Assembly (NCBI GenBank): GCA_949752745.1
Contig: OX457024.1
Coordinates: 48,922,490 to 48,986,489 of the forward strand
From: Protula sp. h YS-2021
Lineage: Eukaryota; Annelida; Polychaeta; Sabellida; Serpulidae
Reading direction: 5' to 3'
Length of the DNA stretch: 64,000 nucleotides
Shown here one piece after another: positions 11,901-25,560 of the stretch (its first letter is position 1; every line of letters starts with the position of its first letter). Under the pieces are notes generated by a model. That model searched no databases. It worked only from the letters and a program-made list of their open reading frames with translations, and was not told the origin of the DNA. The translations under genes and the position numbers were made by a program.

Positions 11901-14900
11901 TGTCCTAAGGACACCTCGTTCGTTGGGCACGGTGTCCTAAGGACACCTCGTTCGTTGGGCACGGTGTCCTAAGGACACCTCGTTCGTTGGGCACGGTGTC
12001 CTAAGGACACATCTTTCACTGGGCAGGGTGTCATTTGGACACCTCGTTTGCTGGTACGGTGTCATTGGTTCACATTGTTTGCTGGTACGGTGTCACTGCG
12101 TCACATTGTTTGCTGCTACGGTATCATTGGGACATTATTGCTGGGAGCGGTTTCGTTGGGACACCTCGTATGCTGGACACGGTGTCCTCGGGCCACCTCG
12201 TTCGATGGGCACGGTGTCCTCTTGACACCTCTTTTGCTGGGCACTGTGTTCTCGGGAAACCTCGTCTACTGGGTACGGTGTCATCGGGACACTCGTCTGC
12301 TGGGCACGGTGTCATCGGGACACCTCGACTGCTAGGCACAGTGTTCTCTTGACACCTCGACTGCTAGGCACAGTGTTCTCTTGACACCTCGACTGCTAGG
12401 CACAGTGTTCTCTTGACACCTCGACTGCTAGGCACAGTGTTCTCGGGACCTCTCGTCTCCTAGCCACGGTGTTCTCGGGACGCGTCGTATGCTGGGCACG
12501 GTATCCTCTAGCCCATCCGTTGGGCATTCAAGGAACTGTCCTGATGTATGGACCTGCCGTCCCGCATAATGTACTTGCCTTCCTGGAGTCGAAAATATAT
12601 GAAATAAACATTCTGTCGATTATCAGAATGTTTTAATTATGCCGAGAAAATATTTGAAGTTTTGAACAGAAGTGATTTACTGATAGGGAAGACAAAGCAA
12701 ATACCGAGTTTCAATTACTCTAAATTCTGTGTTATTTTGAAATCATATTTGCTGTCGTATGTTTGGCATTTTAAGCAAGTTGCAAATAAAAATGCAAAAT
12801 TTACTCTCGCAGAAATGCTCTTACATTTCCTGTTAGGTGCCAGCTCCTCTGGGCTGGAAGTTCTTGGGTACGCGGTCCTATGGGCAAGATTTCCTCTGTA
12901 CCTGGGCGTCTCTTTGTACACCATATTCTTTGCATGCTGTCCTCTGGTCGTGGCAGCTCTATCGTTGGGCACGGTGTTCTCTGACACCTCGTTCGCTGGG
13001 CACGGTGACCACGGACATCTCGTTCGCTGGGCACGGTGACCACGGACATCTCGTTCGCTGGGCACGGTGACCACGGACATCTCGTTCGCTGGGCACGCTG
13101 ACCACGGACATCTCGTTCGCTGGGCACGCTGACCACGGACACCTCGTTCGCTGGGCTCGGTGACCACGGACACCTTGTTCGCTGGGCACGGTGTCCACGG
13201 ACACCTCGTTCGCTCGACACGGTGTCCATGGACACCTCGTTCGATGAGCACGGTGTCCTCGGAACCCTCGTTAGCTGGACACGGTGTCCTCGGGACACCT
13301 CGTTCGATGGGCACGGTGTCCTCGGGACACCTCGTTCGATGGGCACGGTGTCCTCGGGACACCTCGTTCGATGGGCACGGTGTCCTCGGGACACTTCGTT
13401 CGATGGGCACGGTGTCCTCGGGACACCTCGTTCGATGGGCACGGTGTCCTAAGGACAACTCGTTCGATGGGCACGGTGTCCTAAGGACAACTCGTTCGAT
13501 GGGCACGGTGTCCTAGTAACACCTCGTTCGATGGGCACGGTGTCCTAGTAACCTCGTTCGATGGGCACGGTGTCCTCGGGACACCTCGTTCGATGGTCAC
13601 AGTGTCCTAGGGACACCTCGTTCATTGGGCACGGTGTCCTAATTACACCTCGTTCGTTGGGCACGGTATCCTAAGGACACCTCGTTCGATGGGCACGGTG
13701 TCCTCGTGACACATGTTTCGCTGGGCGGGTTGTCCTAGGAACAGCTCGTTCGCTTGGCACGGTGTCCTCGAATCACCTCGTTCGTTGGGCAAAGTCTCCT
13801 CGGAACACCTCGTTCAATAGGCATAGTGTCCGCGGGACACCTCGTTCAATGGGCATGGTGTCCGCGGGACACCTCGCTCAATGGGATGGTTTCCTCGGAA
13901 CACCTCGTTTGCTGGCCATGGTGTCTTCGGGACACTTCGCTCGCCGGGTACGGTGGGCACTGTGTCCTAGGGACACCTCGTTCGTTGGGCACGGTGTCCT
14001 AAGGACACCTCGTTCGTTGGGCACGGTGTCCTAAGGACACCTCGTTCGTTGGGCACGGTGTCCTCGGGACACATCTTTCACTGGGCACGGTGTCCTCGGG
14101 ACACATCTTTTACTGGGCAGGGTGTCATTTGGACACCTCGTTTGCTGGTACGGTGTCATTGGTTCACATTGTTGCTGGTACGGTGTCACTGCGTCACATT
14201 GTTTGCTGCTACGGTGTCATTGGGACATTATTGTTGGGAGCGGTTTCGTTGGGACACCTCGTATGCTGGACACGGTGTCCTCGGGCCACCTCGTTCGATG
14301 GGCACGGTGTCCTCTTGACACCTCTTTCGCTGGGCACTGTATTCCCGGGAAACCTCGTCTACTGGGTACGGTGTCATCGGGACACTCGTCTGCTGGGCAC
14401 GGTGTCATCGGGACACCTCGACTGCTAGGCACAGTGTTCTCTTGACACCTCGACTGCTAGGCACAGTGTTCTCTTGACACCTCGACTGCTGGGCACGGTG
14501 TTCTCGGGACCTCTCGTCTGCTAGGCACGGTGTTCTCGGGACGCGTCGTATGCTCGGCACGGTATTCTCTAGCCCATCCGTTGGGCATTCAAGGAACTGT
14601 CCTGATGTATGGACCTGCCGTCCCGCATAATGTACTTGCCTTCCTGGAGTCGAAAATATATGAAATATGCATTCTGTCGATTATCAGAATGTTTTAATTA
14701 TGCCGAGAAAATATTTGAAGTTTTGAACAGAAGTGATTTACTGATAGGGAAGACAAAACAAATACAGAGTTTCAATTACTCTAAATTCTGTATTATTTTG
14801 AAATCATATTTGTTATCGTATGTTTGGCATTTTAAGCAAGTTGCAAATAAAAATGCAAAATTTACTCTCGCAGAAATGCTCTTACATTTCTTGTTAGGTG

Positions 14901-17900
14901 GCAGCTCCTCTGGGCTGGAAGTCCTTGGGTACGCGGTCCTCTGGGCAAGACTTCCTCTGTACCTGGGCGTCTCTTTGTACACCATATTCTTTGTATGCTG
15001 TCCTCTGGTCGCGGCATCCTCTGGTCGCGGCATCTTCTGGTCGTGGCATCTTCTGGGCAGGCTGTACGTACTCTGGGAAGGGTGTGCTGGAGCATTCCGT
15101 TTTCGGGACAAGCATACACCCTTGTTGTAATGGAGTCCTTTGAGCATGGCTTTTTAATGGGAGCGTGGTCCGCTGGGCACGATGATCTAGGCACACCTCG
15201 ACCGCTGGACAGGGTGTCCTCTATACACGTTGGCTGGGTAAGTGTCCACGGGACACCTCTTTCGCTGCGCAGAGTCCTCGGGACACCTCGTTCACCGGAC
15301 ACGGCATCGGGATACCTCATTCGCTGGGCACGATGTCTTCTTGACACCTCGTTCGCCGGACACAGTGTCTTAGGGATGCCTCGCTAGGTTGAAACGTGTC
15401 CTCTGCACACTTCGTTCTCTGGGCTCGGTGATCTCTGCACACTTCGATCTCTGGGCACCGTGTCCGATGGACATTTCGTTCTCCGAGCAAGGTGTCCTCG
15501 GACAGCTCTTTCGTTGGGCACGGTGTCCTCGGACAGCTCTTTCGTTGGGCACGGTGTCCTCTGACAACTCGTTCGCTGGGCACGGTGTCCTCGGAACACC
15601 TCGTTGGCTGGGCACGGTGTCCTCGGAACACCTCGTTGGTTGGGCACGGTGTCCGCGGAACAGCTACTTCGCTGGGCATGGTGTCCGGGGGACACCTCGT
15701 TCGATTGGATCGGTGTCCTTGGACACCTCGTTCTATGGGAACGGTGTCCTTGGACACCTCGTTCGATGGGCACGGTGTCCTCGGGACACCTCGTTCGATG
15801 GGCACGGTGTCCTCGGGACAAGTCGTTCGATGGGCACGGTGTCCTGTGGACACCTCGTTCAATGGGTACGGTGTCCATGGGACACCTCGTTCGATGGGCA
15901 CGGTGTCCTAGGTACACCTGGTCTTCAAGGACACCTCGTTCGATGGGCACGGCGTCCTAAGGACACCTCGTTCGATGGGCACGGCGTCCTAAGGACACCT
16001 CGTTCGATGGGCACGGTGTCCTAAGGACACCTCGTTCGATGGGCACGGTGTCCTAAGGACACCTCGTTCGATGGGCACGGTGTCCTAGGGACATCTCGTT
16101 CGATGGGCACGGTGTCGTAAGGACACCTCGTTCGATGGGCACGGTGTCCTAAGGACACCTCGTTCGATGGGCACGGTGTCCTAAGGACACCTCGTTCGAT
16201 GGACACGGTGCAATAAGGACACCTCGTTCGATTGGCACGGTGTCCTCGATACACCTCGTTCGCTGGGCAAAGTGTCCTCGCACACCTCGTTTGCTGGGCA
16301 CACTGTCCTCGGGACACATCTTTCACTGGGCACGGTGTCATTTGGACACCTCGTTTGCTGGTGCGGTGTCACTGTGTCACATTGTTTGCTGGTACGGTGT
16401 CATTGGGACATTATTGCTGGGAGCGGTTTCGTTGGGACACCTCGTATGCTGGACACGGTGTCCTCGGGCCACCTCGTTCGATGGACACGGTGTTCTCTTG
16501 ACACCTCTTTCGCTGGGCACTCTGTTCTCGGGAAACCTTGTCTACAGGGTACGGTGTCATCGGGACACTCGTCTGCTGGGCCCGGTGTCGTCGGCACACA
16601 TCGACTGCTAGGCAGTGTTCTCGGGACACTCGTCTGCTAGGCACGGTATCCTCTAGCCCATCCGTTGGACATTCAAGGAACTGTCCTCATGTATGGACCT
16701 GCCGTCCCGCATAATGTACTTGCCTTCCTGGAGTCGAAAATATATGAAATAAACATTCTGTCGATTATCAGAATGTTTTAATCATGCCGAGAAAATATTT
16801 GAAGTTTTCAACAGAAGTGATTTACTGATAGGGAAGACAAAACAAATACCGAGTTTCAATTACTCCAAATTCTGTGTTATTTTGAAATCATACTTGCTAT
16901 CGTATGTTTGGCATTTTAAGCAAGTTGTACACCATATTCCATACACCATATTCTTTGTATGCTGTCCTCTGGTCGCGGCATTCTCTGGTCGCGGCATCTT
17001 CTGGTCGTGGCATCTTCTGGGCAGGCGGTACGTACTCTTGGAAGGGTGTGCTGGAGCATTCCGTTTTCGGGACAAGCATACACTCTTGTTGTAATGGAGT
17101 CCTTTGAGCATGGCTTTTTAATGGGAGCGTGGTCCGCTGGGCACGATGATCTAGGCACACCTCGACCGCTGGACAGGGTGTCCTCTATACACGTTGGCTG
17201 GGTAAGTGTCCACGGGACACCTCTTTCGCTGCGCAGAGTCCTCGGGACACCTCGTTCACCGGACACGGCGTCGGGATACTTCGGTCGCTGGGCACGATGT
17301 CTTCTTGACACCTCGCTCGCCGGACACAGTGTCCTAGGGATGCCTCGCTAGGTTGAAACGTGTCCTCTGCACACTTCGTTCTCTGGGCTCGGTGATCTCT
17401 GCACACTTCGATCTCTGGGCACCGTGTCCGATGGACATTTCGTTCTCCGAGCAAAGTGTTCTCGGACACCTCGTTCGCTGGGCACGGTGTCCTCGGAACA
17501 CCTCGTTCGCTGGGCACGGTGTCCTCGGAACACCTCGTTCGCTGGGCACGGTGTCCGCGGAACAGCTACTTCGCTGGGCATGGTGTCCGGGGACACCTCG
17601 TTCGATTGGATCGGTGTCCTTGGACACCTCTGTCGATGGGACCGGTGTCCTTGCACACCTCGTTCGATGTGCACGGTGTCCTCGGGACACCTCGTTCGAT
17701 GGGCACGGTGTCCTAAGGACACCTCGTTCGATGGGCACGGTGTCCTAAGGACACCTCGTTCGATGGGCACGGTGTCCTAAGGACACCTCGTATGCTGGAC
17801 ACGGTGTCCTCGGGCCACCTCGTTCGATGGGCACGGTGTTCTCTTGACACCTCTTTCGCTGGGCACTCTGTTCTCGGGAAACCTTGTCTACAGGGTACGG

Positions 17901-18205
17901 TGTCATCGGGACACTCGTCTGCTGGGCCCGGTGTCGTCGGCACACCTCGACTGCTAGGCAGTGTTCTCGGGACACTCTTCTGCTAGGCACGGTATCCTCT
18001 AGCCCATCCGTTGGACATTCAAGGAACTGTCCTCATGTATGGACCTGCCGTCCCGCATAATGTACTTGCCTTCCTGGAGTCGAAAATATATGAAATAAAC
18101 ATTCTGTCCATTATCAGAATGTTTTAATTATGCCGAGAAAATATTTGACGTTTTGAACAGAAGTGATTTACTGATAGGGAAGACAAAATAAATACCGAGT
18201 TTTAA

Positions 18206-20590
18206 TTACTCTAAATTCTTTGTTATTTTGAAATCATACTTGCTATCGTATTTTTGACATTTTAAGCAAGTTGCAAATAAAAATGCAAAATTGACTCTCG
18301 CAGAAATGCTCTTACATTTCTTGTTAGGTGGCAGCTCCTCTGGGCTGGAAGTCCTTGGGTACGCGGTCCTCTGGGCAAGACTTCCTCTGTACCTGGGCGT
18401 CTCTTTGTACACCATATTCTTTGTATGCCGTCCTCTGGTCGCGGCATCCTCTGGTCGTGGCATCTTCTGGTCGCGGCATCCTCTGGTCGTGGCATCTTCT
18501 GGGCAGGCTGTACGTACTCTGGGAAGGGTGTGCTGCAGCATTCCGTTTTCGGGACAAGCATACACTCTTGTTGTAATGGAGTCCTTTGAGCATGGCTTTT
18601 TAATGGGAGCGTGGTCCGCTGGGCACGATGATCTAGGCACACCTCGACCGCTGGACAGGGTGTCCTCTATACACGTTGGCTGGGTAAGTGTCCACGGGAC
18701 ACCTCTTTCGCTGCGCAGAGTCCTCGGGACACCTCGTTCACCGGACACGGCATCGGGATACCTCGTTCGCTGGGCACGATGTCTTCTTGACACCTCGTTC
18801 GCCGGACACAGTGTCCTAGGGATGCCTCGCTAGGTTGAAACGTGTCCTCTGCACACTTCGTTCTCTGGGCTCGGTGATCTCTGCACACTTCGATCTCTGG
18901 GCACCGTGTCCGATGGACATTTCGTTCTCCGAGCAAGGTGTTCTCGGACACCTCTTTCGTTGGGCACGGTGTCCTCCGACACCTCTTTCGTTGGGCACGG
19001 TGTCCTCCGACACCTCGTTCACTGGGCACGGTGTCCTCTGACACCTCGTTCACTGGGCACGGTGACCACGGACACCTCGTTCGCTGGCTACGGTGTCCAC
19101 GGACACCTCGTTCACTGGGCACGGTGTCCTCGGGACACCTCGTTCGTTGGGCACGGTGTCCGCGGAACACCTACTTCAATGGCAATGGTGTCCGCGGGAC
19201 ACCTCGCTCGCTGGACATGGTGTGAGCGGGACACCTCGTTCGATGGGCACGGTGTCCTCGGGACACCTCGTTCGACGGGCACGGTGTCCTCGGGACACCT
19301 CGTTCGACGGGCACGGTGTCCTCGGGACACCTCGTTCGACGGGCACGGTGTCCTCGGGACACCTCGTTCGACGGGCACGGTGTCCTCGGGACACCTCGTT
19401 CGACGGGCACGGTGTCCTCGGGACACCTCGTTCAATGGGCACGGTGTCCTAGGAACACATGGTCCTCTAAGGACACCTCGTTCGATGGGCACGGTGTCCT
19501 AAGGACACCTCGTTCGATGGGCACGGTGTCCTAAGGACACCTCGTTCGATGGGCATGGTGTCCTAAGGACACCTCGTTCGATCGGCACGGTGTCCTAAGG
19601 ACACCTCGTTCGATGGGCACGGTGTCCTAGGAACACATGGTCCTCTAAGGACACCTCGTTCGATGGGCACGGTGTCCTAAGGACACCTCGTTCGATCGGC
19701 ACGGTGTCCTAAGGACACCTCGTTCAATGGGCACGGTGTCCTAGGAACACATGGTCCTCTAAGGACACCTCGTTCGATGGGCACGGTGTCCTAAGGACAC
19801 CTCGTTCGATGGGCACGGTGTCCTAAGGACACCTCGTTCGATGGGCATGGTGTCCTAAGGACACCTCGTTCGATCGGCACGGTGTCCTAAGGACACCTCG
19901 TTCGATGGGCACGGTGTCCTAAGGACACCTCGTTCGATGGGCACGGTGTCCTAAGGACACCTCGTTCGTTTGGCACGGTCTCCTCGATACACCTCGTTCG
20001 CTGGGCAAAATGTCCTCGCACATCTCGTTTGCTGGGCACACTGTCCTCGGGACACATCTTTCAATGGGCACGGTATCATTTGTACACTTCGTTTGCTGGT
20101 GCGGTGTCACTGTGTCACATTGTTTGCTGGTACGGTGTCATTGGGACATTATTGCTGGGAGCGGTTTCGTTGGGACACCTCGTATGCTGGACACGGTGTC
20201 CTCGGGCCACCTCGTTCGATGGGCACGGTGTCCTCTTGACACCGCTTTCGCTGGGCACTCTGTTCTCGGGAAACCTCGTCTACTGGGTACGGTGTCATCG
20301 GGACACTCGTCTGCTGGGCCCGGTGTCGTCGGCACACCTCGACTGCTAGGCACAGTGTTCTAGGGACACCTCGTCTGCTAGGCACGGTATCCTCTAGCCC
20401 ATCCGTTGGACATTCAAGGAACTGTCCTCGTGTATGGTCCTGCCGTCCCGCATAATGTACTTGCCTTCCTGGAGTCGAAAATATATGAAATAAACATTCT
20501 GTCGATTATCAGAATGTTTTAATTATGCCGAGAAAATATTTGACGTTTTGAACAGAAGTGAATTACTGATAGGGAAGACAAAACAAATAC
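18206..20590. repeat. Region A unit pair, first copy (duplicated at ~20,600-22,990)
   Basis: The part around 18,667-19,240 recurs at an offset of 2,425 bp, and the part around 20,010-20,590 at 2,389 bp. The 36-bp change in offset reflects different minisatellite unit numbers between 19,240 and 20,000. In the first copy, two segments containing ACATGGTCCTCTAAGG (near 19,455 and 19,629) and a third near 19,748 show a further internal duplication of about 120-175 bp. Confidence 0.85.
19235..19435. repeat. Homogeneous 32-bp block, CGACGGGCAC variant
   Basis: Six near-perfect 32-mers carry TTCGACGGGCAC where the neighbours have TTCGATGGGCAC. The block is reduced to about three units in the duplicate at 21,660-21,755. 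A private variant confined to one block points to local unit amplification. Confidence 0.9.
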
Positions 20591-21789
20591 CGAGTTTCAA
20601 TTACTCCAAATTTTGTGTTATTTTGAAATCATACTTGCTATCGTATGTTTGGCATTTTAAGAAAGTTGCAAATAAAAATGCAAAATTTACTCTCGCAGAA
20701 ATGCTTACATTTCTTGTTAGGTGGCAGCTCCTCTGGGCTGCAAGTCCTTGGGTACGTGATCCTCTCGGCAAGACTTCCTCTGTACCTGGGCATCTCTTTG
20801 TACACCATATTCTTTGCATGCTGTCCTCTGATCGCGGCATCCTCTGGTCGTGGCATCTTCTGGTCGCGGCATCCTCTGGTCGTGGCATCTTCTGGTCGCG
20901 GCATCCTCTGGTCGTGGCATCTTCTTGGCAGGCTGTACGTACTCTGGGAAGGGTGTGCTGCAGCATTCCGTTTTCGGGACAAGCATACACTCTTGTTGTA
21001 ATGGAGTCCTTTGAGCATGGCTTTTTAATGGGAGCGTGGTCCGCTGGGCACGATGATCTAGGCACACCTCGACCGCTGGACAGGGTGTCCTCTATACACG
21101 TTGGCTGGGTAAGTGTCCACGGGACACCTCTTTCGCTGCGCAGAGTCCTCGGGACACCTCGTTCACCGGACACGGCATCGGGATACCTCGTTCGCTGGGC
21201 ACGATGTCTTCTTGACACCTCGTTCGCCGGACACAGTGTCCTAGGGATGCCTCGCTAGGTTGAAACGTGTCCTCTGCACACTTCGTTCTCTGGGCTCGGT
21301 GATCTCTGCACACTTCGATCTCTGGGCACCGTGTCCGATGGACATTTCGTTCTCCGAGCAAGGTGTTCTCGGACACCTCTTTCGTTGGGCACGGTGTCCT
21401 CCGACACCTCTTTCGTTGGGCACGGTGTCCTCCGACACCTCGTTCACTGGGCACGGTGTCCTCTGACACCTCGTTCACTGGGCACGGTGACCACGGACAC
21501 CTCGTTCGCTGGCTACGGTGTCCACGGACACCTCGTTCACTGGGCACGGTGTCCTCGGGACACCTCGTTCGTTGGGCACGGTGTCCGCGGAACACCTACT
21601 TCAATGGCCATGGTGTCCGCGGGACACCTCGCTCGCTGGACATGGTGTGAGCGGGACACCTCGTTCGACGGGCACGGTCTCCTCGGGACACCTCGTTCGA
21701 CGGGCACGGTGTCCTCGGGACACCTCGTTCGACGGGCACGGTGTCCTCGGGACACCTCGTTCAATGGGCACGGTGTCCTAGGAACACCT

Positions 21790-22375
21790 GGTCCTCTAAG
21801 GACACCTCGTTCGATGGGCACGGTGTCCTAAGGACACCACGTTCGATGGGCACGGTGTCCTAAGGACACCTCGTTCGATGGGCACGGTGTCCTAAGGACA
21901 CCTCGTTCGATGGGCACGGTGTCCTAAGGACACCTCGTTCGATGGGCACGGTGTCCTCGGGACACCTCGTTCGATGGGCACGGTGTCCTAAGGACACCTC
22001 GTTCGATGGGCACGGTGTCCTAAGGACACCTCGTTCGATGGGCACGGTGTCCTAAGGACACCTCGTTCGATGGGCACGGTGTCCTAAGGACACCTCGTTC
22101 GATGGGCACGGTGTCCTAAGGACACCTCGTTCGATGGGCACGGTGTCCTAAGGACACCTCGTTCGTTGGGCGCGGTGTCCTAAGGACACCTCGTTCGATG
22201 GGCGCGGTGTCCTAAGGACACCTCGTTCGTTGGGCACGGTGTCCTAAGGACACCTCGTTCGATGGGCACGGTGTCCTAAGGACACCTCGTTCGATGGGCA
22301 CGGTGTCCTAAGGACACCTCGTTCGATGGGCACGGTGTCCTAAGGACACCTCGTTCGATGGGCACGGTCTCCTCG
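21790..22375. repeat. Homogeneous 32-bp block with perfect GGTGTCCT-A-AGGACACC palindrome
   Basis: About 18 units in a row carry CCTAAGG at the centre, giving 8-bp arms around a single A. Most units read TTCGATGGGCA; a few read TTCGTTGGGC and two carry GCGCGG for GCACGG. One interior unit at ~21,955 has the CTCGGG centre. This is the most regular palindrome run in the window and so the likeliest to be unstable in length. Confidence 0.93.
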
Positions 22376-24059
22376 ATACACCTCGTTCGCTGGGCAAAAT
22401 GTCCTCGCACATCTCGTTTGCTGGGCACACTGTCCTCGGGACACATCTTTCACTGGGCACGGTATCATTTGTACACTTCGTTTGCTGGTGCGGTGTCACT
22501 GTGTCACATTGTCTGCTGGTACGGTGTCATTGGGACATTATTGCTGGGAGCGGTTTCGTTGGGACACCTCGTATGCTGGACACGGTGTCCTCGGGCCACC
22601 TCGTTCGATGGGCACGGTGTCCTCTTGACACCGCTTTCGCTGGGCACTCTGTTCTCGGGAAACCTCGTCTACTGGGTACGGTGTCATCGGGACACTCGTC
22701 TGCTGGGCCCGGTGTCGTCGGCACACCTCGACTGCTAGGCACAGTGTTCTCGGGACACCTCGTCTGCTAGGCACGGTATCCTCTAGCCCATCCGTTGGAC
22801 ATTCAAGGAACTGTCCTCGTGTATGGTCCTGCCGTCCCGCATAATGTACTTGCCTTCCTGGAGTCGAAAATATATGAAATAAATATTCTATCGATTATCA
22901 GAATGTTTTAATTATGCCGAGAAAATATTTGACGTTTTGAACAGAAGTGAATTACTGATAGGGAAGACAAAACAAATACCGAGTTTCAATTACTCCAAAT
23001 TTTGTGTTATTTTGAAATCATACTTGCTATCGTATGTTTGGCATTTTAAGAAAGTTGCAAATAAAAATGCAAAATTTACTCTCGCAGAAATGCTTACATT
23101 TCTTGTTAGGTGGCAGCTCCTCTGGGCTGGAAGTCCTTGGGTACGTGATCCTCTCGGCAAGACTTCCTCTGTACCTGGGCATCTCTTTGTACACCATATT
23201 CTTTGCATGCTGTCCTCTGATCGCGGCATCCTCTGGTCGTGGCATCTTCTGGTCGTGGCATCTTCTGTGCAGGCTGTACGTACTCTGGGAGCATTCCGTT
23301 TTCGGGACAAGCATACACTCTTGTTGTAATGGAGTCCTCTGAGCATGGCGTTTTAATGGGAGCGTGGTTCGCTGGACACGATGAACTAGGCACACCTCGA
23401 CCGCTGGACAGGGTGTCCTCTATACACGTTGGCTGGGTAAGTGTCCACGAGACACCTGTTTCGCTGGGCAGTGTCCTCGGGACGCCTCGTTCACCGGGCA
23501 CAGTACTCAGACAGTTCGCTCGCTGGGCCAGGTGTCCTCGGACACCTCTTTCGCTGGGCACAGAGTCCACGGGACACCACACTCACCGCGAACGGTGTCG
23601 GGATACCTCGTTCGCTGGGCACGATGTTTCTTGACACCTCGCTGGCCGGACACTGTCCTAGGGATGCCTCGCTAGGTTGAAACGGTGTCCTCTGCACACT
23701 TAGTTCTCTGGACTCAATGATCTCTGCACACTTCCTTCTCTGTTTACCGTATCCGATGGACATTTCGTTCTCTGGGCACAATGTTCTCGGACACCTGATT
23801 CGCTGCGTACGGTGTCCTCAGACACCTCGTTCGCTGGACACGGTGTCCTCGGACACCTCGTTCCTGGGCACGGTGTCCTCGGACACCTCGTTCCTGGGCA
23901 GGGTGTCCTCGAAACACCTCGTTCGCTGGGTACGGTGTCCTCGTAACACCGCGTTCGCTGGGTACGGTGTCCTCGTAACACCTCGTTCAATGGGCATGGT
24001 ATCCGCGGGACACCTCGTTCAATGGGCATGGTGTCCGCGGGACACCTCGACCGCTGGAC

Positions 24060-24500
24060 ACGGTGTCCTTGGACACCGTTCGATGGGCACGGTGTCCTCG
24101 GGACACCTCGTTCAATGGGCACAGTGTCCTCGGGACACCTCGTTCGATAGGCACAGTGTCCTCGGGACACCTCGTTCGATAGGCACAGTGTCCTCGGGAC
24201 ACCTCGTTCGATGGGCACAGTGTCCTCGGGACACCTCGTTCGATGGGCACAGTGTCCTCGGGACACCTCGTTCGATGGGCACAGTGTCCTCGGGACACCT
24301 CGTTCGATGGGCACGGTGTCCTCGGGACACCTCGTTCGATGGGCACAGTGTCCTCGGGACACCTCGTTCGATGGGCACGGTGTCCTCGGGACACCTCGTT
24401 CAATGGGCACGGTGTCCTTGGGACACCTCGTTCGATGGACACGGTGTCCTCGGGACACCTTGTTCGATGGACACGGTGTCCTCGGGACAACTCGTTCGAT
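24060..24500. repeat. Homogeneous 32-bp block, CACAGTGTCC variant
   Basis: About thirteen 32-mers with the CTCGGG centre. Most read CACAGTGTCC rather than CACGGTGTCC. This breaks the outermost base pair of the palindrome arm in those units (AGTGTCC against GGACACC). Confidence 0.88.
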
Positions 24501-25327
24501 GGGCACGGTGTCCTACGGACACCTGGTTCGTTGGGCTCGGTATCCTAAGGACACCACGTTCGTTGGGCACGGTATCCTAAGGCATTGTGTCCGCGGGACA
24601 CCTCGTTCGCTGGGCATTGTGTCCGCGTGACACCTCGTTCGCTGGACATGGTTTCCTTGGCACACCTCGTTCCTTCGGTGCAGTGTCTTCGGACACCTCT
24701 TTCGCTGGGCATAGTGTCCTCCGGACACATCTTTCAATGGGCACGGTGTCATTCTGACACCTCGTTTGCTGGTACGATGTCATTGGGTCACATTGTTTGC
24801 TGGTACGGTGTCATTGGGACATTATTGCTGGCAGCGGTTTCGTTGTGACACCTCGTATGCTGGACCCGGTGTCATAGGGCCCCTTCGTTCGATGGGCGGG
24901 GTGTCCTCTTGACACCCCTTTTGCTGGGCACTGTGTTCTCGGGAAATCTCGTCTACTTGGTACGGTGTCATCGGGACACTCGTCTGCTGGGCATGGTGTC
25001 CTCGGGACACCTCGTCTGCTGGGCACGGTGTCCTCGGGACACCTCGTCTGCTGGGCACGGTGTCCTCGGGACACCTCGTCTGCTGGGCACGGTGTCCTCG
25101 GGACACCTCGTTCGATGGGCACGGTGTCCTCGGGACACCTCGTTCAATGGGTACGGTGTCATCGGGACACATCGTCTTCTGGGCACGGTGTTCTCTGGAC
25201 ACGTCGTATGCTGGGCACGGTATCCTCTAGCCCATCCGTTGGGCATTCACAGAACTGTCCTGATGTATGGACCTGCCGTCCCGCATAATGTACTTGCCTT
25301 CCTGGAGTCGAAAATATATGAAATATG

Positions 25328-25560
25328 CATTCTGTCGATTATCAGAATGTTTTAATTATGCCGAGAAAATATTTGACGTTTTGAACAGAAGTGATTTACT
25401 GATAGGGAAGACAAAACAAATACCGAGTTTCAATTACTCTAAATTCTGTATTATTTTGAAATCATATTTGTTATCGTATGTTTGGCATTTTAAGCAAGTT
25501 GCAAATAAAAATGCAAAATTGACTCTCGCATAAATGCTCTTACATTTCTTGTTAGGTGGC
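25328..25560. repeat. AT-rich spacer of region A (representative of 15 copies)
   Basis: The spacer starts with an inverted repeat (CATTCTG ... CAGAATG, 8-nt loop) and runs through TTTTAATTATGCCGAG and GATAGGGAAGACAAAACA to AAATGCAAAATT. It stays close to identical in all copies while the adjoining minisatellite changes. On the minus strand it is bounded by CAAGAAAT|GTAAGAGC on one side and a pyrimidine-rich stretch ending CGACTCCAG|GAAGG on the other, so it could be an intron of about 0.3 kb. On the plus strand it has AATAAA just before CATTCTG in most copies, so transcription from the other strand is not excluded. Confidence 0.85.
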
